Of a stretch of 64,000 nt of DNA, positions 54,742-64,000 are shown in pieces; the stretch's first letter is position 1, and every line of letters starts with the position of its first letter. Made by a program: the position numbers and the translations under genes. The stretch lies in the NCBI GenBank assembly GCA_026419805.1, contig JAOSLS010000100.1, forward strand, positions 22,902-86,901, written 5' to 3'. Below the pieces are notes generated by a model. The model ran no database searches and was not told the origin of the DNA. It saw nothing but the letters and a program-made list of their open reading frames with translations. The DNA is from Ceratocystis colombiana (taxonomy: Eukaryota > Ascomycota > Sordariomycetes > Microascales > Ceratocystidaceae).

Positions 54742-55445
54742 ACAGATAGCTGGCTTTTCCATCTTTCCTCTTCTTCTCCTTCTTCTTCTTCTTCCTCTCT
54801 TATTTACTCCCGAGCCTTCAACAAGCCTCGCTCGCAGCTCTCAAAAGAGAGTTCCAAAAGGATATTGGAATTATTTATTCTGCGCACTATATGACAAGGG
54901 GTGACTCCCCTAACCAACCCCCCTTGACACAATCCTAACCCTAATTCACACTGCCTAGCTTCGACTTGCCCTCGTTCAGCTTTGTTTTCCCACTTTGTCT
55001 GATTGGTTTGACTTGTTGTCCTCACAACATGATCAACAAAGGAAGAGCAATCGAAAGAAAAGGTACAAGAAACTAAACATGCCTCGTTCAACTACGAGGC
55101 TGATCACGAAGACCCCTTTATTCTGTACTGTGACTATAACAGCACTGTGGAGGGTTACACAGGAAGTATTAGGAAACCCAAATTCAACATGATTCATGTG
55201 GCGTCTAGATGTATACGTACTTATGCTTATTATTATTTTCTTGGCTACTTCTTGTGTGTTTTTTCTCCTTTTTCTCTTACTATTGTACAGGGTAATTCTG
55301 GTGTACAAACATGTGTGTACAAACATGTGTGTTCATGATCTTGGTTACCATTTAGTCATCACATACGACCTCTAACTTTGCTTCGCTCCTCTTCCGACAC
55401 TACTGTGACTTGCCCTCCAAGTGTATTGTCCTCGCCCTTTTCTGT

Positions 55446-55447
<2 letters not shown>

Positions 55448-55485
<38 letters not shown>
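55448..55485. repeat. 38-base T homopolymer
   Basis: An uninterrupted run of 38 T is followed directly by CAG. The length may be imprecise because such runs sequence poorly. Confidence 0.85.
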
Positions 55486-56967
55486 CAGTGGGCTTTTGTG
55501 CCGAATGCAGATCCAGCAGGGCCTGTTTCAGCAATCCAGCTTTTATGGCGTGTTAGCCCTTCCTCGGGCTGTGGAAATAGGGGGATGTGAGCTAAACAAG
55601 AGGCAGGCAGTGTCCCCGGAAAACAAAGAAGTTGGGCTTGGGCTGTTTGGGCTTTTTATGAAGTGGTGGGCATGTTTGTTTCGCAAAGCTTTGTAGCAGG
55701 AGGTCGTTTGTAGCGTTAGAGAGTAGGTAGGGTTATGTAGATGGAACTGCAGCTAAGACTCGGAATCCTATTGTCAAAGCCAAAGGACAAAAGACGGCAG
55801 ACAAGACGACGTGAGACAAAAGACAAGACAAGAAATAAAGAAGTCCGTGCTGCGCCTAGCTCCGCTGGGAGGGTTGGAAGTTGTGGGCGAAGGCGTGGTC
55901 GGAGCTTGGGGGAAGCTTAAGGCTCAAGAATTTGCGGGAGATCCTGGCGAGAGATTGACATTACATGTTGATTAGCTCCTGAAATACAAGGGCGAATGTT
56001 AATTAGCTGGGCTTTTGCTCTGCGGCGAGCTGGTCTGACCTAACTTTGCTTCTACACGCGATGAGCATCCGTGGGTAATGACGATAAACTGATCGGTACG
56101 TTATACCCGTAGCTGGCGAGATAATGGCCAATATATATCCGCACCGTACCGTACCATATGTGCATGCACCACAGTATGTATCTGCATAGCTACCACTGTA
56201 GGAATTAGCACTCGCCTTACTGCCCGTTAGTTGTTGGCCGGCAGCTGTGGCGGCCCCCCTGCGTATACGGCCGGTATATGATGACGGATAGTATATGTAT
56301 GTATGCGTTTCTAAAAGTTCGACTCACGACGAAGGGCAAAAAAAGCCATCTATACCTCGGGAAACAAGGTAGGCACACACACCTGTCTGGTTTCCTCTCC
56401 GCTGCCTTCTCGCCAGACTGATGCAATGCAAAAAAAGACAAAGGAATTTTGGTTTGCTGTCACCAAGCGGTCAAAGTCAAATCATGGCCAATCAAGCGGG
56501 GTGGAGTGGGCCCAAGCTCTACTTTATTTTTGCATGGCGCTGTAAACGCAGCGTGCCTGTGACTGTTAGTGTGGTACAGTGTCTGGCATGCATTTTGTGT
56601 GGCACGCCCAGGTACCCTTCTATTAGCTGTAGCCTGAGAACTTTATGCTGTGACATTATGTAGTGCCTCATACTGGGCCTGGCCTGCCTGCTCTTTTATA
56701 TGAGATAAAGGGAAATAAAAGCCAAGCAGAACCAAGATATGGGGACTGCGAGGCTTTGGGTGTCTCCGTTTCTGTGCACTATCCTGCCCAGCCCAGCCTC
56801 TCTCCCGGTGCTCATTTATTTTGCCCATTGTGCGGGAGTGTCTCTCCTCGCTGCTCCTGTTCATACAGCACTTGCAGATGCATCAGGATTGCTTTGCTTG
56901 CCTCCTTGCCTTCCCCCTTTAGCGACTGGTCGTTCTGCCACTATCTTCTTGCTGTCCTTTTTGTTTT

Positions 56968-56970
<3 letters not shown>

Positions 56971-57002
<32 letters not shown>
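56971..57002. repeat. (TA)16 microsatellite
   Basis: Thirty-two bases of alternating TA lie about 0.94 kb upstream of the myosin V start codon. Confidence 0.9.
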
Positions 57003-57007
<5 letters not shown>

Positions 57008-57938
57008 TTTTTTCTTCCCTCCGTTCTCTGACTTGCTTGTGATTTTTGCCCTTTTTTTTCTTTTTTTCTTTTTTTTTCCCTTTTTCCTATTTTCTTCTCT
57101 CTTCCCTTCTTTTCTCTCCTCCTCCGCCGCCTCAGACCTGCGTCAATTCTTTTCCCTCTTCTTCTCCTTACTAAAAGCCAGGAAGGCTCTTCAGGTTTGT
57201 TTTGTCTGGTGGGTCTTCTGGGCTCTTCTCTTGCCAGGCCCCCCCCCTCCTTGAAGCTTTAGCCAACTTATTGGCATCAAATTCAAAATCCCTTACCTTG
57301 CTTGTTTTTCTGGGCTTGCTTTCTTTGCTTGCTTGGCCTCTACGTGGGATTCCCAAAGAACGTCAACTCTGTCTTTTTTCTTCTCTTTCTGCCTTTCAAT
57401 CTTTCTTCCCTCCTTTTCTAATTGTATCCAGCATTTCTCCTCACCAAAGAGGCCGGAAATAAGGGAGACAGAACAGAGGACGAGTTTGTGTGCTGAAGAA
57501 CAACCAGAAAAGGACAACCGCCCCTCGCTTGACCAGTCTCCTTTTTCTCAGCTCCTTTGCTGCTGATTTTTGCTTTCTATATGTTACGACGATACTGACT
57601 CCGACGATTCCATCCATATCTTTCTTTTCCCTCCCGCCTTAACCCCATTATCCCTTACTTAATACACCGGCAACCATTAGTAGCAATCAATACCAACTGC
57701 CTGGCAAATACGCTGTGTGCCGGCAACTCCGCATCAACCATTGATTCGATTCATCTTTGCGCTGGGCCCTATCGAGCTTAGTACTCATCAGTTGCAGAGC
57801 AACTGCCAGCTGCCCGTATCTAGCCCACAATTCAGGGTTCTGCCATCGGTGATCGCTGTAGACATCTACACTGTCCCTCCCCCTTAAATTTACCTCAAAT
57901 CTCAGCCTCGTGTCTGCCTTTGCTATACACCCACAACA

Positions 57939-60900
57939 ATGGTTCAGACGTTTGAGATTGGCACTCGGGCCTGGCAGCCTGATGCCACTGACGGCTGGGT
58001 GGCTTCAGAGCTGATCGCCAAGACGGAAGAGGGTGCGAATGTAAAGCTAACTTTCAAGCTTGAAAGCGGCGAGGTATGACACCGGCCTCATCCCCACGGC
58101 CCAATTTCCCATCCCGCTCTCTGCTTCGTCTTTCTAACCAGTGTGCTCTCTAGACCAAAGATGTCGTTGTTACTGCGGCAGCGCTCCAGAGTGAAAACGA
58201 CCCATCATTACCGCCACTTATGAACCCTACAATGCTTGAAGCCAGCGACGATTTGACCAATCTGTCGCATCTCAACGAACCTGCTGTGCTCCAGGCCATT
58301 CGCCTCAGATATCTCCAAAAGGAAATCTACACATACTCGGGAATTGTGCTTATTGCCACAAATCCTTTCGCTCGAGTCGATTCTCTATACGTGCCTGGAA
58401 TGGTGCAAGTTTATGCCGGCAAGCAACGTGCAACACAAGCGCCTCACTTGTTTGCCATTGCCGAAGAGGCCTTTATGTGAGTAGTAGTCTATGAATAAGC
58501 CCCATCCCGCTACCCAGGGCCCCAACCCAGGTGTCCATCTATCTCCTTTCTGGTCTCCTCCCAACCAATATAGGCCTCTGTACTGACCAATTACTTCTTT
58601 TCTCTCTCAGGGACATGATACGGAGCGGGAAAAACCAAACTGTTGTCGTCTCTGGTGAATCAGGTGCTGGCAAGACTGTCAGTGCCAAGTACATCATGCG
58701 CTACTTTGCTACCAGAGAAAGCCCTGACAGCCCTGGTCGGGCCAAGAAGGCCAATACAGACATGAGCGAGACTGAAGAACAAATCCTGGCCACCAATCCC
58801 GTCATGGAAGCCTTTGGCAACGCCAAGACTACGCGAAACGACAACTCTTCGCGTTTCGGAAAGTACATTGAGATCATGTTCAACAAGCAAACCGACATTA
58901 TCGGTGCAAAAATCCGCACCTATCTTTTGGAGCGGTCTCGTCTTGTCTTCCAGCCCATGAACGAGCGAAACTATCACATCTTCTACCAACTGGTCTTCGG
59001 TGCGACCGACCAGCAACGCCAGGAACTAAACCTTCTCCCAGTCGAGCAGTTCGACTACTTGAATCAAGGAAACTGCCCCACCATCGCCGGTGTCGACGAT
59101 GTAGCTGAATTCCAGGCTACAAAACAGTCACTCAAAACCATCGGTATTAGTGAGGGCCAGCAGGAGGAAATCTTCAAGATGCTCGCTGGTTTGCTGCATT
59201 TAGGTAATGTGAAAATCACTGCCTCTCGCAATGACAGTACCCTGTCGCCTGACGAGCCATCCTTGGTCCAGGCCTGCTCGATTCTTGGAGTCAATGCTCC
59301 CGAGTTCGCTCGCTGGGTTGTCAAGAAGCAGCTTGTTACCCGTGGCGAAAAGATTGTCTCCAATCTTTCTCAAGCTCAGGCCATTGTTGTGCGTGATTCC
59401 GTGGCCAAGTACATTTACTCGAGTCTGTTTGACTGGCTGGTTGAAATCATCAACCGGTCTCTGGCCACCGAAGAGGTGCTGGGGCGTGTAAACTCTTTTA
59501 TTGGAGTCCTGGATATCTACGGTTTTGAGCACTTTGCCAAGAACTCGTTCGAGCAGTTCTGTATCAACTATGCCAACGAAAAGCTGCAGCAAGAATTTAA
59601 CCAGCACGTCTTTAAGCTGGAACAAGACGAGTACCTCAAAGAGCAGATTGACTGGACCTTCATCGACTTTTCTGACAACCAGCCCTGTATCGACCTAATC
59701 GAGGGCAAGCTGGGCATCTTGTCGCTCTTGGATGAGGAGTCTCGTCTGCCCATGGGCGCGGATGATGGCTTTGTCAACAAATTGCACCAAAACTACTCAG
59801 GCAAACACAACTTCTACAAGAAGCCTCGCTTTGGCAAGTCGTCCTTCACAGTGTGCCATTATGCTGTGGATGTCACGTATGAATCTGAGGGTTTCCTGGA
59901 AAAGAATCGCGATACTGTGCCAGACGAGCACATGGCCGTGCTAAAGGCTACCACCAACAAGTTCCTGCGCTCTGTTCTGGATGCTGCTCTGGCTGTTCGT
60001 GAGAAGGATGTCGTTTCTGCTTCCTCCAATGCGGTCAAGCCCGTTGCTGGCCGCAAGATTGGTGTCTCTGTCAACCGAAAGCCGACTCTAGGTGGCATTT
60101 TCCGGTCGTCCTTGATTGAGCTCATGAACACAATCAACAACACCGACGTACACTACATTCGCTGTATCAAACCCAATGAGTCCAAGGAGGCATGGAAGTT
60201 TGAGGGTCCTATGGTGCTGAGCCAACTGCGAGCTTGCGGTGTGCTCGAAACGGTCCGAATTTCGTGCGCCGGCTACCCCACAAGATGGACGTACGAAGAG
60301 TTTGCTCTTCGTTACTACATGCTGGTGCATTCCAACGAGTGGACATCCGAGATCCGCGACATGGCAAATGCCATCTTGACCAAGGCCCTGGGCACCAGCA
60401 CCGGCAAGGGACTGGACAAGTACCAGATGGGCTTAACCAAGATCTTCTTCCGTGCCGGTATGCTTGCATTCTTGGAGAATCTGCGAACCAGCCGACTCAA
60501 TGACTGTGCTATCCTCATCCAAAAGAACCTCCGTGCCAAATACTACCGCCAGAGATATCTAAGGCTTCGTGACTCTATTATCAAGCTACAGAGCGTCACT
60601 CGCGGCCACATGGCCCGCAAGCAAGCTCAGCAGCTCCGAACCATTAAGGCAGCTACCACCATCCAGAGAGTGTGGAGGGGCCATAAGCAACGGACCAAGT
60701 TCCTTGAGATCCGCAACAATGTTGTCAAGGTTCAGGCTGCCATCAAGGGTTATCTTCGCCGTCGTGAAATCATGGAGACCCGCGTTGGAAATGCCGCGCT
60801 TGTGATCCAGCGCGTGTGGAGATCTCGACGGGGTATGCGCACATGGCGAGCATACAGACAAAGAGTCGTCATAATTCAGAGTCTGTGGAGAGGTCGTACA

Positions 60901-63085
60901 GCCCGCCGCGAGTACAAGGTCATGCGTGAGGAGGCCCGCGACTTGAAGCAAATTTCCTACAAGCTGGAAAACAAGGTGGTTGAACTGACACAGTCGCTGG
61001 GCACGGCCAAGAATCAGAATAAGACGCTGCTGGAGAAGGTTGAAAACTACGAGGCCCAGATTAAAGCCTGGAAGAATCGCCACAACACGCTGGAAGCCCG
61101 CACCAAGGAGCTCCAGACCGAAGCCAATCAGGCTGGTATTGCCGTTGCCCGGTTGCAGGCTATGGAGGAGGAGTTCCACAAGCTGCAAAGCAGCTTTGAG
61201 GAGTCAACCAGCAACATCAAGAGACTCCAGGAGGAGGAGCGTCTTCTACGCGATGATCTGCGCAGCACGAGTACGGAGCTGGACACTTCCAAGGAGGAGA
61301 TTTCCCGTCGCGAGACCGAAAACTCGACTCTTCGGCAGCAGTTGGCCGATCTCCAGGACCAGCTGGAGCTGGCTAAGCGTGCTGGTGCTTTCAACAACGC
61401 TGTTGATGCTAATGGGGCTGCTGCTGCTGCTGCTGCGTCCAACGGACTTATCAACCTGGTCTCAGCAAAGAAGCCCAAGCGCCGCAGTGCTGGCGCTGAA
61501 ATGGGTCTTGCTGATCGCTTTAGTGCTGCCTACAACCCTAGACCGGTATCTATGGCCGTTCCTGCGATCCGCAACCCCATGCCTGTTGTTGATAACATTG
61601 AAATGGAGCTGGAGACTCTGCTCTCGGACGAGGATGGCCTGAACGAGGAGGTTACGGTTGGTCTGATCCGCAACCTTAAGATGCCGTCGCCTAACAGCAA
61701 CCCTGCCCCCTCGGATAAGGAGGTTCTCTTCCCATCGTACCTCATCAACCTGGTTACTTCGGAGATGTGGAACAACGGCTTTGTTAAGGAGTCAGAGCGG
61801 TTCCTGGCCAATGTGATGCAGTCGATCCAGGCTGAGGTGATGAAGTACGATGGCGATGAAGCCATTAACCCTGGAGCCTTCTGGCTGTCAAACGTCCACG
61901 AGATGCTGTCGTTTGTCTTCCTTGCCGAAGATTGGTACGAAGCCCAGAAGTCCGACAACTATGAGTACGATCGTCTTCTGGAGATTGTAAAGCACGACTT
62001 GGAGTCTCTAGAGTTCAACATCTACCACACGTGGATGAAGGTGCTGAAGAAGAAGATGCAGAAGATGATCATCCCGGCTATCATCGAGTCACAGTCTCTT
62101 CCTGGCTTTGTGACCAATGAGGGTAACCGCTTTCTGGGTAAGCTGCTTGCTAACACAGCACCTGCATACACCATGGACAACCTCTTGAGCCTGCTCAACA
62201 GTGTGTTCCGGGCCATGAAGGCGTACTATCTGGAGGATAGCATCATTACACAAACAATCACGGAACTTCTGCGACTGGTGGGCGTGACCGCTTTCAATGA
62301 TCTTCTGATGCGTCGTAATTTCCTGTCGTGGAAGCGTGGACTACAAATTAACTACAACATTACTCGCATTGAGGAATGGTGCAAGAGTCACGACATGCCT
62401 GAGGGGACCTTGCAGCTGGAGCATCTAATGGTAAGATATGAGAAAGGAAAAGTGAGAAGCAGGAGACGGGAGAGTTGAACAAATCGCTAACCGCCATATT
62501 TTCCATTATAGCAAGCCACAAAGCTTCTGCAGCTGAAGAAGGCAACCCTTAACGACATTGAGATTATCCAGGACATTTGCTGGATGTAAGTTGATGGCCG
62601 TACATGTTTGCTTCTCCCTGCAACCGCTACTAACATACTTTTGCAGGCTTTCCCCCAACCAGATCCAGAAGCTGCTCAACCAGTACCTTGTTGCCGACTA
62701 TGAACAGCCTATTAACGGCGAGATCATGAAGGCCGTAGCTTCTAGGGTTACCGAGAAGAGCGACGTTCTGCTGCTCCAGGCTGTTGATATGGAGGACAGC
62801 GGTCCCTATGAGATTGCTGAGCCGCGTGTGATTACTGCGTTGGAGACTTACACGCCTTCCTGTAAGAAAAAAACTAAAACGAATAGTCGTCCATGTCCAG
62901 TCTGCTAACACGTTTTTACACTCTTAGGGTTACAAACTCCCCGTCTGAAGCGCCTTGCTGAAATTGTTTCGGCCCAAGCTATTGCTCAGCAAGAGAAGCT
63001 TGACTTTGCTGAGGAGGGCGAATACGAAGATGAGAACGCTTCAGTTGCTGCTGAGGAGGCTGAGGCTGTCCTTGCTGCAAACTGA
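57939..63085 (+). CDS. MYO2: Class V myosin heavy chain
   Basis: Six exons (57939-58073, 58154-58476, 58611-62430, 62512-62585, 62647-62861, 62928-63085) give 1574 residues. The motor moves vesicles, organelles and polarity cargo along actin cables to growing tips. An N-terminal SH3-like part begins GTRAWQPD. The motor domain contains the P-loop GESGAGKT at 168-175, NDNSSRFGK (switch I) and DIYGFEHF (switch II region). Six IQ motifs at about 785-920 bind light chains. A coiled coil follows (about 930-1090), then a linker with a short poly-Ala run, and the C-terminal globular DIL domain (about 1290-1530) that binds cargo. The C-terminus is acidic (LDFAEEGEYEDE). All motor motifs are intact. 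Confidence 0.97.
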
Positions 63086-64000
63086 GGTCTATGATGTGAT
63101 GTGATGAGCCTTGATGGCCGCAAGCCTGGCCTGAAGCGAAGCGAAGTGAACTTGGCCTGGCTTTGCCTTATATACGTGTCTTGACTTCCATTGTTTTCTA
63201 CTGCTTGTTTTTTTTTCGGCTCTTGCTTTCCATTGACTTTCTTTCCTGTGCTCAAGTGCAGATAGAATCCGCGAGATGGTTATGCTTTCTTTTGTTCTTC
63301 TCTCTTTTTTTTATCTCGTCCTTTACTTTGGCATTTACATGGTTTCTTTTTTGTTTTTTTCTTGGCTTTCTTCCCCTCTTCCTTGGTGCCTTTATCCTTT
63401 GACAACGGGCGTACCCCAACTTGTCCTCTGAAAGGTTGCCTTGTTCTTATCTGTTCTTTCGCTCCCCCTTCTCTTTTTTTCCGATGTTGCTGTTCTCTTT
63501 TTTAACGTCCACTATTCGTCCTTTTCTGGAGGGGATGACGTCATGATTTCACGGGTTTTTTGTCGAATGTGATTATTATGATGAAGAGAAAAGAGACATG
63601 AAGCGTGGTTGTTTTATAGTCTTGCCTAGGCTTGTGTTTCCTTTTGCCTGGCCTCTCGTCCCTTTATGCCACGCTGTTGCCTTTTTTGCGTGTTCTTTTT
63701 TTTTTCTTGCAAATGTTTGCGTTTTGTCCTGGCTATATGTGAAGATGCGATGTGCTGATGTACGTGCTGATGAAGTTTGTAGGAGAAAGGTAGAAGGTTA
63801 CTTGGTGAGCGTGTCCATATAAATAATTATTTAAAAGATAAATAACTAGCTTTTTTTTTTTCCTTGTACGGTTCTTACTGAACTCTCTGGACGCCTTTTA
63901 ACAAGCTTGCTCGGTTTTGGTAGTTACTTGGAATAGCAGTTTCATCCGACAAAGCTTTGGTGCTCCTCCTCCCGATTTTTAGTGCAACAACGAAAAAAAA
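63086..64000. other. Myosin V 3' flank to window edge; no gene seen
   Basis: The stretch is T-rich with many short T-runs. It includes a palindrome ATGACGTCAT at 63535-63544. No convincing ORF is present. Confidence 0.6.
63535..63544. promoter_or_regulatory. ATGACGTCAT palindrome (CRE-type)
   Basis: This perfect ten-base palindrome contains TGACGTCA, the ATF/CREB bZIP core. It lies 450 bp after the myosin V stop and may belong to a gene beyond the window. Confidence 0.4.

Larger units (their letters stand above)
54742..57938. other. 3.2 kb upstream of myosin V; no gene seen
   Basis: No protein-like exon chain is recognised on either strand. The interval contains CCTAACCCTAA (54934-54944), a 38-base T-run (55448-55485), a (TA)16 tract (56971-57002) and a strongly C/T-rich stretch from about 57010 to 57450 that could be the myosin V leader. 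Several ATGs in this leader would open short upstream ORFs if transcribed. Confidence 0.5.

Noticed and set aside
1..64000. CRISPR arrays, rRNA genes, bacterial operons
   Set aside because: No repeat-spacer arrays or rRNA-like stretches were seen; spliced genes show the DNA is eukaryotic.

Overview
The window looks like nuclear DNA of a filamentous ascomycete (Pezizomycotina-type). Reasons: short spliceosomal introns (about 56-167 bp, GT...AG, many with CTAAC-type branch points); a complex I accessory subunit, which excludes Saccharomyces-type yeasts; class V myosin, VHC1-type transporter, calcineurin A and TFC3 proteins of fungal type; and scattered TTAGGG-type motifs. I cannot name the species. 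No rRNA, CRISPR, insertion sequence or intact transposon was seen.

Layout: I support 17 genes plus one weak small ORF. Left part: a membrane-anchored multicopper oxidase (-) and a secreted acid phosphatase (+) share a 0.7 kb promoter. A 4.6 kb stretch without a recognisable gene follows, then the largest subunit of TFIIIC (+), tail to tail with calcineurin A (-). Next come a short-chain dehydrogenase (-) and a nine-exon trimethyllysine dioxygenase (-), the first enzyme of carnitine synthesis. Middle: a weak small ORF (+), a PhoD-like phosphatase (-), a p24 cargo receptor (+), the splicing factor SNW1/Prp45 (+), a vacuolar cation-chloride cotransporter (+), an unrecognised disordered protein (+), a tail-anchored ubiquitin-conjugating enzyme (-), a 52-residue complex I subunit (+) and a P5B ATPase (-). 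Right part: NAP1 (+), phosphoserine aminotransferase (-), 3-phosphoglycerate dehydrogenase (+) and myosin V (+).

How the genes fit together: most are single-copy housekeeping genes with no shared pathway. The clear exception is the head-to-head pair of serine-synthesis genes (steps 1 and 2 of the phosphorylated pathway) around 51.9-53.1 kb, whose shared promoter holds four TGACTC cores. Five strongly supported head-to-head pairs exist: oxidase/acid phosphatase, PhoD/p24, UBC/complex I, P5B/NAP1 and SER1/SER3. Several tail-to-tail pairs are very close.

Most gene models were rebuilt by joining exons by hand so that phase, splice sites and family alignment all agree. This recovered a first exon for TFC3, a 12-nt microexon in the PhoD gene, an 18-24-nt microexon behind a triple TAG acceptor in the dioxygenase gene, and the 52-residue complex I subunit. 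No spectacular new system was found. The most interesting items are the microexons, the serine gene pair, the orphan disordered protein and some regulatory motifs.
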